Shown piece after piece: positions 1 through 7,533 of a stretch of 49,363 nucleotides of DNA. Position 1 is the first letter of the stretch; the number at the start of each line of letters is the position of its first letter. The position numbers and the translations under genes are program-made. The notes below the pieces were generated by a model, which was not told the origin of the DNA, did not search any database, and worked only from the letters and a program-made list of their open reading frames with translations. This DNA comes from an uncultured Scytonema sp. (lineage in GTDB: Bacteria; Cyanobacteriota; Cyanobacteriia; Cyanobacteriales; Nostocaceae), in assembly GCA_937873135.1 (NCBI GenBank), contig CALMVQ010000276.1, forward strand, positions 1 to 49,363, in the 5' to 3' direction.

Positions 1-46
1 GTTTTCCATCGATTTGGCGGCTTGAAACCGTTTTTTCTTTATGAGT

Positions 47-98
47 GCCTTTTAAACCCGGAGGGTTTAAAAGGCAGTCGCTCATGGGGGAAACCCCC
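47..98. repeat. Two adjacent short hairpins in non-coding DNA
   Basis: A perfect 13-bp inverted repeat (GCCTTTTAAACCC at 47-59, its complement at 64-76, 4-nt loop) is followed by GGGGG-AAA-CCCCC at 86-98. Neither has a U-tract on the plus strand. The start of the window (1-40) also matches, in inverted orientation, the sequence at 6925-6967, so this is repeat-rich intergenic DNA. No gene is visible in 1-263. Confidence 0.5.
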
Positions 99-263
99 AA
101 GATCGCGCTGGCTCACTTTTAACTTTTGCCAAGTTCTGTCAGATTTCAGTAGTCCTAAGTCAACAGGCTACTTGTAACAAATTTCGTAACAACAATATTA
201 TTTTCATGCTTTCCCGTATAGATTGGGACAACACTTGAAAGAGGAATCCCTGAACCACGGGTA

Positions 264-440
264 ATGTTATTCCAAGATATACGCGATTTTCAAATACTAT
301 TTCTCAGCATATTTCTCATCTTAGGAATTAGTACAAGAGACTGGACACTGCGACCGGAGTTGATTGGGGTAGCGATCACCACCTGTATATCAACGCAATG
401 GTTCTTGTCCTTTGTGTTGTTTGTCCTGAGTCACAAATGA
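264..440 (+). CDS. RnfD/NqrB-like membrane protein, N-terminal part (58 aa)
   Basis: This short frame (MLFQDIRDFQILF..., with LGISTRDWTLRPELIGVAI) has the expected start of the cyanobacterial RnfD/NqrB-like membrane protein, whose body lies in the next frame from 437. It holds about two hydrophobic segments. It ends at TGA 438-440, which overlaps the ATG at 437-439 of the next frame (ATGA). In related proteins, as I recall them, the two parts form one chain. So this is either a gene split by a frameshift or two translationally coupled halves. The junction lies exactly in a strong hairpin (412-459). I chose the ATG at 264 because it gives the family-like N-terminus. Confidence 0.6.
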   Translation: MLFQDIRDFQILFLSIFLILGISTRDWTLRPELIGVAITTCISTQWFLSFVLFVLSHK

Positions 441-459
441 CACAGGACAAACAACACAA
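412..459 (+). repeat. 22-bp inverted repeat at the split of the RnfD-like gene
   Basis: The arms are 412-433 and 438-459. They are complementary over 22 bp except for one A/A mismatch (429 with 442), with a 4-nt loop. The ATG (437-439) and TGA (438-440) that separate the two reading frames sit at the loop/stem border. It could be an inverted duplication from template switching that broke the gene, or an RNA hairpin that affects reinitiation. Confidence 0.8.
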
Positions 460-1093
460 GATAAACCTACGCAGTGCTCTTATTACCTCTTTAGGACTCA
501 GCTTACTACTAAGGGCTGACCAATGGACGACAATGGCAGTGGCGGCATCAAGTGCCATCACCAGCAAATTTGTCTTTAAAGTCGGTGATAAACATTTTTT
601 CAACCCCGCCAACTTTGGCATCATTTCCGCTGTCGTACTTACCCCTGACGCATGGGTTTCCCCTGGACAGTGGGGTGATGACTGGTGGTACGGGCTATTA
701 TTTGCTGGTACGGGTGGGATGATTTTGCAAAAAGTTGGTCGCTGGGATACCACAGTCGCTTTTTTAAGTGTTTACAGCACTAGTGAGGCTATTCGCAATC
801 TCTGGCTGGGTTTGACTTGGGATGTCTACTGGCATCGCTTGATGAGTGGATCTTTGCTTTTGTTTGCCTTGTTTATGGTAACTGATCCCCGGTCAATTCC
901 CAATGCTCGAGTTGGGCGTTTAGTGTGGGCGGCGTCCATTGCCATATTAACTTTTATTCTGCGGAATAACTTTTTTATACCCACTGCTGTTTTCTGGGCA
1001 CTCTTTGCTCTTGCCCCGTTGACTCCTTTACTAGATTTTCTTTGGTCTGCCCCGAATTTTTCCTGGGAGGGGCATAAAGATGAGAAAATTTAA
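437..1093 (+). CDS. RnfD/NqrB-like membrane protein, main part (218 aa)
   Basis: This is a hydrophobic protein with about five to six membrane segments. It has family motifs of RnfABCDGE complex subunit D / NqrB: GDKHFFNPANFGI near residue 55, SPGQWGDDWWY near 80, and MVTDPRSIPNARVGR near 145. In Rnf/Nqr complexes this subunit carries covalent flavin and helps couple electron transfer to ion movement. The isolated cyanobacterial homologues have no proven role, and no other Rnf genes are nearby. ATG 437 overlaps the stop of the upstream half; ATG 398 in the same frame is possible but adds an unlikely N-terminus. The gene end overlaps the possible far-upstream start of the DUF2330 frame, so the two may be cotranscribed. 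Confidence 0.7.
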   Translation: MTQDKQHKINLRSALITSLGLSLLLRADQWTTMAVAASSAITSKFVFKVGDKHFFNPANFGIISAVVLTPDAWVSPGQWGDDWWYGLLFAGTGGMILQKVGRWDTTVAFLSVYSTSEAIRNLWLGLTWDVYWHRLMSGSLLLFALFMVTDPRSIPNARVGRLVWAASIAILTFILRNNFFIPTAVFWALFALAPLTPLLDFLWSAPNFSWEGHKDEKI

Positions 1094-1190
1094 ACTTTTT
1101 AACTCCTACTTCCTTGCCTCTACAGAAAGATGCGACAAAGCGGAGCGTCTCTACATCTACTCATGTTCTCTAACTCATTGCAACATATTT

Positions 1191-2573
1191 ATGTATAAAA
1201 TGAAGCTGCTTAAAGGCTTAATTACACTAGTACTTACTTTTTTGACCGTTCTGGGCTTTGCACCTACAGCGTGGGCATTTTGTGGATTTTATGTTGCCAA
1301 AGCCGATACCAAGTTGTATAACAAAGCTTCTCAGGTAGTGATTGCGCGGAGTAGCGATCGCACAGTTTTGACAATGGCGAATGACTACCATGGAGTTGTG
1401 AAAGATTTTGCGATCGTTGTCCCTGTCCCCACCGTTCTCCAAAAAGATCAAGTTCATGTGAGTGAACCCAAGATTATCGAACGCCTAGATGCTTTCAGTG
1501 CACCACGATTGGTAGAGTATTTTGATCCTGATCCCTGCACTCCCCAAACTTACGATTCATCATTGCCTCGACCTATGTCCGCACCAACTGCAAGAAGTCA
1601 GGAAGCAGGTACGAGAAATCGCAGCTTGGGTGTCACAGTTGAAGCCAGTTTCAACGTAGGCGAATATGATATCGTTATCCTCAGTGCTAAAGAATCTGGT
1701 GGATTGGAAACTTGGCTGAATCGGAATGGCTACAAAATCCCTAGAGGAGCCAAACAGTTACTCCAGCCTTACATCCGACAAAAACTGAAATTCTTTGTTG
1801 CCAAAGTCAACCTAGATAAATTCGCGGAAACAGGCTATCAGTTCTTACGCCCACTGCAAATTTCTTACCAATCGCCCAAATATATGCTGCCGATTCGTTT
1901 GGGCACGATCAACGCCACAACAGAGCAAGATTTGATTGTCTACATCCTATCACCAAAAGGAGAAGCAGAAATCACCAACTACCGCACAGTGAAAATACCC
2001 TCAGATGCAAACATTCCCCTGTTTGTCAAAAATCAATTTGGCGACTTCTACAAGTCCACATTTCAAACAGCATATAAAAAAGAAGACCAGAAAGTGGCAT
2101 TTTTAGAATATGCTTGGGATATGAGTAGTTGCGACCCTTGTTCAGCCGAACCATTGACTCGTGAAGAACTAAAGCTTGCAGGCGTCTTTTGGCTAGATAA
2201 CAACCCTTCAGATAACTTACCCTTCCGAGGCCGTTTTCGTCCGCCTTCTAGTTCGAGCAGTGTTTTCCTCACTCGTCTACACGTCCGCTACACACGTGAG
2301 AAATTCCCCGAAGATCTCATGTTTCAAGAAACCTCTAACAGCGAATTTTTCCAAGGACGTTATGTTCTCCAACATCCATACACAGGTGAACTAAAATGTC
2401 AAGCTGGTAAAGAGTACAAGCAATCTTTGCCCAAACGCTTCGAGGGAGAGGCTCAAACCCTTGCCAAACTCACCAACTGGAATATCCAAGATATTCGCTC
2501 CAAAATGAAGCTATCGGGTCAGGTAAGCACTTCCTGGTGGCAAAATATGCTAGCTTGGCTGGGATTGTTTTGA
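1191..2573 (+). CDS. Exported DUF2330 family protein
   Basis: A 460-residue protein. It begins with a clear signal peptide (MKLLKGLITLVLTFL... ending in TAWA before FCGFYVAKAD), so it is probably periplasmic or lumenal. The first mature segment (FCGFYVAKADTKLYNKASQV, VVIARSSDRTVLTMANDY) is typical of DUF2330. A Cys pair (SSCDPCS) occurs near residue 345, and the C-terminus is hydrophobic (WWQNMLAWLGLF). The frame is open back to 1080, but the signal peptide shows that translation starts at ATG 1191 or 1200. It follows the RnfD-like gene on the same strand, so an operon is plausible. The biochemical function is unknown. Confidence 0.8.
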   Translation: MYKMKLLKGLITLVLTFLTVLGFAPTAWAFCGFYVAKADTKLYNKASQVVIARSSDRTVLTMANDYHGVVKDFAIVVPVPTVLQKDQVHVSEPKIIERLDAFSAPRLVEYFDPDPCTPQTYDSSLPRPMSAPTARSQEAGTRNRSLGVTVEASFNVGEYDIVILSAKESGGLETWLNRNGYKIPRGAKQLLQPYIRQKLKFFVAKVNLDKFAETGYQFLRPLQISYQSPKYMLPIRLGTINATTEQDLIVYILSPKGEAEITNYRTVKIPSDANIPLFVKNQFGDFYKSTFQTAYKKEDQKVAFLEYAWDMSSCDPCSAEPLTREELKLAGVFWLDNNPSDNLPFRGRFRPPSSSSSVFLTRLHVRYTREKFPEDLMFQETSNSEFFQGRYVLQHPYTGELKCQAGKEYKQSLPKRFEGEAQTLAKLTNWNIQDIRSKMKLSGQVSTSWWQNMLAWLGLF

Positions 2574-2580
2574 CATTGGA

Positions 2581-2660
2581 GAACAATATTGTTCGCTTAA
2601 GAAGCAGACGGTAAAGTACAGAGGGGAAACGAATTCAGGTGAATTAGTTTCTCCCCTTTC
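2581..2660 (+). terminator. Palindrome and terminator-like hairpin after the DUF2330 gene
   Basis: A perfect 14-bp palindrome (GAACAATATTGTTC, 2581-2594) is followed by GAGGGGAAAC (2621-2630) pairing with GTTTCTCCCC (about 2647-2656, one bulge), then TTTCTTC. The second hairpin is a plausible terminator for the upstream gene. The U-run is short, so confidence is moderate. The rest of 2661-2835 shows no gene. Confidence 0.4.
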
Positions 2661-2835
2661 TTCAATGATGCATCCCTAATACCGAATCCTCATTCCTTTC
2701 GCTGCTAGACAAGCCAGAATCTAGTGCAGGCTGGCTGAAATAACTTACCAGTAAATTTCAAACCAAAAGCTTGATATATAAGGATTTCATTATGAGTGCC
2801 TTTTGACTTTTTACTTTTGCCTTGTTGCACTAGTC

Positions 2836-3255
2836 CTAGTGTTGTTGATGGCGTTGTTGCCTTTGGGCAAGCATTTGCTTATATTGTTGCTGTTGTGCGG
2901 GAGTCAGTACTTGCATAATTTGATTTTCTGAATCCTGATGAATTTGTTTCATTTGCGCTTTTTGATCGTCACTCAATGCCAGTTTTGGTTTGGTATGTTG
3001 AGATCTTGCTTGTTCTAGTTGCGTCTTTTGATCTGAAGTCAAGAGAGCATCCATTTTCTGCTTGGCATCTTGACGTATTTGCTTGATTTGTGACTTCTGT
3101 GTATCATTCAAACCAAGTTTGTCCCACTCACCATGGTGCTTTCCTGCATGAGGAGCGTCATCGGCAAAGGCAGGATTGTTAAATGTACTAATCATGGGAG
3201 CCGCTGTAAACATCACTGCGATGACTCCGGGTAATAAAAACAAAGCTTTCTTCAT
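2836..3255 (-). CDS. Spy/CpxP-like periplasmic LTxxQ-type protein
   Basis: A 139-residue protein. It has a signal peptide (MKKALFLLPGVIAVMFTAAP..., cleavage near AFA-DDAP). It is followed by a helical, Gln/Lys/His-rich body with repeated LxxxQKxQMKQI(H/R)QD units and a TPAQQQQY motif, as in the Spy/CpxP superfamily (periplasmic chaperone or envelope stress proteins). The start is set at the Met before KKALF because AGAGGA lies about 7 nt upstream; the open frame runs 18 codons further. The His-rich tail (RQQRHQQH) and AGKHHGEW segment could bind metal, which is only an inference. Confidence 0.75.
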   Translation of the reverse strand: MKKALFLLPGVIAVMFTAAPMISTFNNPAFADDAPHAGKHHGEWDKLGLNDTQKSQIKQIRQDAKQKMDALLTSDQKTQLEQARSQHTKPKLALSDDQKAQMKQIHQDSENQIMQVLTPAQQQQYKQMLAQRQQRHQQH

Positions 3256-3600
3256 AACTATTCCTCTAAGTTGTTTTGTTGGAATTTCTTCTGTGCTTAA
3301 CAACTCCATCTTATGAATATTGAGAGTAAAAGATGTATGTCTAAGCTCACAATCAGATGGATGACTTTAGTCATAATTTGACAGAAGATATGTACAACAA
3401 TTTTGATGAGATTGTGTTCCCGATTGTGATATGTTATAATGTTACTTATAATCGTGTTGTCAAATTCTGCTCCGGCAAAAACGCACCTTTATAAAAAATG
3501 CTGTAAAACGCGTAGACGCACAGCGGTGAGGCAGCGCTGCAGGAGGGTTAGCCCGACCTAGGCGACTGCGAACCCGAAGGGCTTGTCGTCAGACATCGCA
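3256..3600. other. Intergenic stretch with a dispersed repeat
   Basis: No convincing gene. At about 3541-3576 lies GGAGGGTTAGCCCGACCTAG followed by GCGACTGCGAACCCG. This is a near-identical copy of the block at about 12894-12930, embedded in palindromic GC-rich repeat DNA. Confidence 0.5.
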
Positions 3601-3601
3601 C

Positions 3602-3715
3602 TCAAACTTTTCGCTTAAACGGAATCCAATCAAGTTTATCTATCCATTCTTCAGCTTCAATTGTCTCCCAAATCACGAAAAGTTCTTCTGCTAATTCTCT
3701 TATATGCGTGCCCAT
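3602..3715 (-). CDS. Possible 37-aa small protein or gene fragment
   Basis: The frame reads MGTHIRELAEELFVIWETIE... and ends WIPFKRKV. It overlaps, in another frame, the decayed IS630-type remnant. The amphipathic, acidic composition looks protein-like. There is no clear ribosome binding site and I do not recognise the family. It may be the tail of a disrupted gene. Low confidence. Confidence 0.25.
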   Translation of the reverse strand: MGTHIRELAEELFVIWETIEAEEWIDKLDWIPFKRKV

Positions 3716-3890
3716 TACCGCGAGGCTCATTAGGCAAGGCTTGAAAGTCGCCTGTAACGGAGAGTCGCTTCAACCACAAGTCAATAGTATTGCGACTGAT
3801 ATTGAATAAAGCACAAGATCACTTTTTTTCAGTCCATCGAGTTCAATGGCTTGGATAACCTTTTGACGAAGATCGTAACTGTAAAGGTAT
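3657..3890 (-). pseudogene. IS630-family transposase remnant (N-terminal HTH part)
   Basis: On the minus strand the segment YSYDLRQKVIQAIELDGLKKS is the typical start of cyanobacterial IS630-type transposases. After a frameshift near SDL it continues as NISRNTIDLWLKRLSVTGDF then PNEPRGNG, the rest of the helix-turn-helix region. The catalytic DDE part is missing. It is therefore a truncated, frameshifted fragment. It lies just upstream of a WD40 gene that has lost its N-terminal ATPase, so the insertion may have caused that loss. Confidence 0.7.
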
Positions 3891-4064
3891 TCGGTGGAAG
3901 AATAACCAATTGTGTTGGGGCTTCGTTTGACTTTGAGAATGAGAATATCATTTTTAGCGATCGCCCTTGGCGGCTCCTTAAGGAGCAACGCACACAGCGG
4001 ATGCTCTTGAAGTTGGGCGTTTCGCCATCGCGAAACCAATACAAAGCGCCATCGTCTCCTTCTG

Positions 4065-6452
4065 GTGCCAGTCAAACACAATCCCTCACTTTACAAGCCT
4101 GATAGTTTCTTTGTACCATTTTGTCAAAATTTAGATGCGTTTGCCCTGCTCCGCCCCTATGCTGAAACTTTCAAAGCATGGATAGAAAGTAATTATCAAG
4201 ATGATTCGCGTTTATTGCGAGGGCAAGCTTTAGAAAAAGCATTGATTTGGGCTGAGGGTAAAAGATTAAGTAATGATGATTATAAGTTTTTAGATACTAG
4301 TCGAGAATTGGAGAAAAGGTCAATACAGCGCAAATTGAAAGCGCAGGAAGAAGCTAATGAATTTTTACTCCAAGCTAGACAGCAAGCGGAAATAGCTTTA
4401 GAAGAAGAGAAACAAGCTAGTCAGCGATTATTAAAAGCGCGACAGGAAGAAGAAAAAGCTAAGCAGCGTTTATTAGAAGCACAAAAGAATACGGAAATTA
4501 TTTTAGAGCAAGAAAGAAAAACTAATCAGCGTTTGCTCGAAGCACAAAAAAATACTGAAGTTATTTTAGAAGAAGAAAGGAAAGCAAATCAGCGTAAATT
4601 GAAAGCGCAGGAAGAAGCTAATGAATTTTTACTCCAAGCTAGACAGCAAGCGGAAATAGCTTTAGAAGAAGAGAAACAAGCTAGTCAGCGTTTATTGGAA
4701 GCACAACAGGAAGAGAAGAAAGTTAATCAGCGTTTATTAATAGCACAAAGAAATACTAAGAATGCTTTACAGAAAGAGAGAAAAGCCAACCTGCGTTTGC
4801 TCGAAGCAAAAAAGAATACCGAAGTTATTTTAGAGGAAGAGAGGAAAACTAATCAGCGTTTGGTACAGGCACAACAAAATATTGAACATACTCTAATAGA
4901 AGAACAGTTTGCAAATAAACGGCTATCTAAAATCCAGAAAATAACAAGACGAGTATTGCTGATTGGGGTATTCGGATTAATTATCATGACAATCCTAGCA
5001 GGGACAGGGTTCAATAGTGCCAGAGAAAAACAAATAGCAGCAGATTTGGAATTACAGGGTGTACTTGTACAAAAGCAATTTGAAAATGACCCGCTGGGAG
5101 GAATGGTAAGAGCTATGGAAATTGCTCGAAAACTACAAGACAAAGTCAGTGATGGTCGTCCTTTAGAAAAATATCCTGCGCTAAATCCCATGTTAGCTTT
5201 ACGAAGCATCTTAGTTAATATTAAAGAGCAGAATCAGTTTCGACTTTCTTCAGTTGACAAAGTAATATTTAGTCCTAATAGTCAGTATTTTGCAACAGCA
5301 GGAGGAACAACAGTAGCTTTATGGGATAGTAAAGGGAAAAAGCTTTCTGAGTTTCATGGTAAAAAATTAGGTGAGACATCCACATGTATTGGTAGTTGTA
5401 TTTTTCTAAGTGTGAGTTTTAGTCCTGACAGTAAACGAATTGCAGCAGCGCAAAGTGATGGTTCAATAGTGTTATTGAAAATATCTGAGCAAAAGCTTGT
5501 GAAATTTAAGGAGTTTAAAGCACATTCCGATGTTGCAGGTAGTGTCAGTTTTAGCCCTGATGGCAAGCTACTTGCTACGGCATCTACAAAAGAGAATGAA
5601 GCATTTTTATGGAACTTGTCAGGAGAAAAAATTGCCGAATTTAAAGGTCATACGAAAATTATTAAAAGTATTAGTTTTAGTCCAAATGGTCAATTCATTG
5701 CAACTGCTAGTTTCGACAACACAGCGCGTTTGTGGAACCTTTATGGGAAAAAAATTACCGAATTTAAAGGGCATAAGAGTAGAGTGAATGATGTTACTTT
5801 TAGTCCGAATAGTGAGTTGGTAGCAACTGCCAGTAGTGATAACACAGCACGGTTATGGAATTTATCGGGAAAGCAAGTTGCAGAATTAAAAGGAGGACTT
5901 CACAGTATATTTAGTGTAAATTTTAGTCCTGATGCTCAACAAATTGTGACTGGAGGAGGTGATGGGAAAGTTCGCTTCTGGAATTTATCTGGGCAACAAC
6001 TAAGTGAATTAAAAGTTAGTCCAAATCTTGTTACCTATACAACTTTTAGTCCCAATAGTAAGCAACTTGCCACAGCCGCAAATAATGATATAATAAGGTT
6101 GTTTGGCTTATCAGGAACAAAGACAACAAACCAATTTGACTTGCTTACAGATAGAACTATCAATTTTATGTTCAATCCACAAATAATTGACAGTGTAAGC
6201 TTTAGTCATGATGGTAAATTTATTGTAACAACTGAAGATGGAATGATGAGGATATGGGATTTATCTGGGCATAAAATTCACGAAATAAAACCACCAAAAA
6301 ATTTTGTATATTATGCAATTTTTAGTCCTGATGGTAACTTTCTTGCAACCGTGGAAGAATATAAATGGACTAGAAAGAAATTAAGTTTATGGAATTTGAC
6401 AAAACAGCCATTAATACCCCTAACAATAAATAACCACACTATGCATTTGTGA
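4065..6452 (+). CDS. Coiled-coil, membrane and WD40 protein; truncated STAND-type gene
   Basis: A 795-residue frame. Residues about 23-85 (DAFALLRPYAETFKAW..., RLLRGQALEKALIWAEGK) match the linker found after the STAND ATPase in cyanobacterial ATPase-WD40 proteins. Residues 86-290 are a charged coiled coil built of 14-, 21- and 32-residue units (QRLLEAQKNTEVILEEERK type), with an 88-residue duplication. About residues 296-316 form a membrane segment (RVLLIGVFGLIIMTILAG). From about 395 onward there are WD40 blades with repeated FSPDG/FSPN and LWNLSG motifs. No Walker A or B motif is present. The first about 20 codons are not family-like, and an IS630 remnant lies directly upstream, so the 5' half was probably lost. 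The start codon is uncertain and the product may not be made. Confidence 0.7.
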   Translation: MPVKHNPSLYKPDSFFVPFCQNLDAFALLRPYAETFKAWIESNYQDDSRLLRGQALEKALIWAEGKRLSNDDYKFLDTSRELEKRSIQRKLKAQEEANEFLLQARQQAEIALEEEKQASQRLLKARQEEEKAKQRLLEAQKNTEIILEQERKTNQRLLEAQKNTEVILEEERKANQRKLKAQEEANEFLLQARQQAEIALEEEKQASQRLLEAQQEEKKVNQRLLIAQRNTKNALQKERKANLRLLEAKKNTEVILEEERKTNQRLVQAQQNIEHTLIEEQFANKRLSKIQKITRRVLLIGVFGLIIMTILAGTGFNSAREKQIAADLELQGVLVQKQFENDPLGGMVRAMEIARKLQDKVSDGRPLEKYPALNPMLALRSILVNIKEQNQFRLSSVDKVIFSPNSQYFATAGGTTVALWDSKGKKLSEFHGKKLGETSTCIGSCIFLSVSFSPDSKRIAAAQSDGSIVLLKISEQKLVKFKEFKAHSDVAGSVSFSPDGKLLATASTKENEAFLWNLSGEKIAEFKGHTKIIKSISFSPNGQFIATASFDNTARLWNLYGKKITEFKGHKSRVNDVTFSPNSELVATASSDNTARLWNLSGKQVAELKGGLHSIFSVNFSPDAQQIVTGGGDGKVRFWNLSGQQLSELKVSPNLVTYTTFSPNSKQLATAANNDIIRLFGLSGTKTTNQFDLLTDRTINFMFNPQIIDSVSFSHDGKFIVTTEDGMMRIWDLSGHKIHEIKPPKNFVYYAIFSPDGNFLATVEEYKWTRKKLSLWNLTKQPLIPLTINNHTMHL
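4332..4690 (+). repeat. 95-bp direct repeat inside the coiled-coil region
   Basis: Positions 4332-4426 and 4596-4690 are identical over 95 bp, offset by 264 bp (88 codons). The offset keeps the frame and equals the sum of the repeat units between them (32+14+21+21 residues). The identity shows a recent in-frame duplication that lengthened the coiled coil. Confidence 0.9.
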
Positions 6453-6582
6453 TATTAGGTAATTACGATACTCTGTATGAGTGATCTTTGACCATTGCGT
6501 GTGTAGTGTTGAAGTGTGATGTCTGACGATAAGCCTCTATGCATCTACGCGTTTTGGTTGTTTCAGGGATAATGCGATTATT

Positions 6583-6852
6583 CTACTCGTTAACCTGCAT
6601 ATTTATCTGACTCAATTCTTCCCGTACAACTCGCCGTAAAATTTCCTCTAAAGGTTCCCGACGCTGTTGTACATATTCACGCAATGCATTATTTATCAAA
6701 GTCTGATAGTTTCCACCACCAGCAAGATGGACTTGTTCGCGGAACCACATCAAAATATCATCATCTAACCGAATTGTAATCCTTGTTTTACCTTCGCTTG
6801 TAGGCTCAATTGCTCCACGTTTACCTTGACTAAAATCGTACTCAGTATCCAT
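6583..6852 (-). CDS. BrnA-like / CopG-type antitoxin (orphan)
   Basis: An 89-residue protein. Its centre (KTRITIRLDDDILMWFREQV) is the ribbon-helix-helix signature of the BrnA antitoxin family: a DNA-binding strand followed by FREQV and a second helix (YQTLINNALREYVQQRR). RBS-like AGGAAGAGG precedes the ATG. BrnA normally follows a BrnT toxin gene upstream, but 6853-7143 contains only repeat DNA, so the toxin is absent here. It may be a lone regulator or a remnant able to neutralise a toxin encoded elsewhere. Confidence 0.75.
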   Translation of the reverse strand: MDTEYDFSQGKRGAIEPTSEGKTRITIRLDDDILMWFREQVHLAGGGNYQTLINNALREYVQQRREPLEEILRRVVREELSQINMQVNE

Positions 6853-6924
6853 GATTTATACCTCTTCCTCATATTGCTGACCGAACAAGGCAAAAGTTAA
6901 AAGTTAAAAGGCAAAAGAAAGAAA

Positions 6925-7100
6925 AAGAAAAAACGGTTTCAAGCCCCTAAATTTATTTATGGAAAATCAAAAAATATTTTTTTTCGAGACACATAGTGCG
7001 AGCAAAAAAGGCGGACACTTCAAATCCCCTAATTTTAATTATGGGGATTCTCTTTTTACTTTTTACTTTTTACTTTTTACTTTTTACTTTTTACTTTTTA
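6925..7100. repeat. Dispersed repeat and TTTTTAC tandem heptamers
   Basis: 6925-6967 (AAAGAAAAAACGGTTTCAAG...) is an inverted copy of the first 40 bases of the window. 7053-7094 is six perfect tandem copies of TTTTTAC, plus a partial copy to about 7100. Such heptamer arrays (STRR-like) are common in filamentous cyanobacteria. No gene is visible between 6853 and 7143. Confidence 0.85.
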
Positions 7101-7143
7101 AGTGGAATTATCGGTTCAAGTTCCGCATTAATCACGCCGCGAA

Positions 7144-7416
7144 TCATGTAGTTCTTCGGGTGCATCCGGCGAATCGACGAACATGGCGAGAGCCAATGCG
7201 GACAATCCAAATTTGAGCATCTGGGCGACGGGCTTCGAGGCGATCGCAGGCAGCAATTTCACTGGCATCAACCTCAAAATCTCCAGTTTCGATGTCTATC
7301 GCCACAATCAAGCCATAGTTTCCCTCCTCAACTTGAGGGCGTATCTGAGATTCATAGATCTTATCCCCCACCTTTGCGAATTCCTCTTTACTGTAGCGGG
7401 GTTGTCGAACTGTCAT
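7144..7416 (-). CDS. Small conserved cyanobacterial hypothetical protein (90 aa)
   Basis: The sequence reads MTVRQPRYSKEEFAKVGDKI..., with a central VAIDIETGDFEVD motif and a C-terminal QIWIVRIGSRHVRRFAG. I recognise the pattern from small cyanobacterial proteins of unknown function that are sometimes found near toxin-antitoxin genes. I cannot assign a role. The start is set at the internal Met that gives the family-like N-terminus; the open frame runs 29 codons further upstream. Confidence 0.65.
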   Translation of the reverse strand: MTVRQPRYSKEEFAKVGDKIYESQIRPQVEEGNYGLIVAIDIETGDFEVDASEIAACDRLEARRPDAQIWIVRIGSRHVRRFAGCTRRTT

Positions 7417-7533
7417 GAATTTGACCTCGTTACAAACGTTACACTTGTATTTTAACCTAGGGCTAATTGGTAATAGGTAATGGACCAAAAGAACAATCCC
7501 CAATTACCAATCCCCTTGTTGCACGCCCATACT

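Noticed and set aside
6959-7216. Plus-strand frame with SLFTFYFLLFTFYF repeats
   Set aside because: It is a translation of the TTTTTAC heptamer array and continues antisense to the conserved small gene at 7144.
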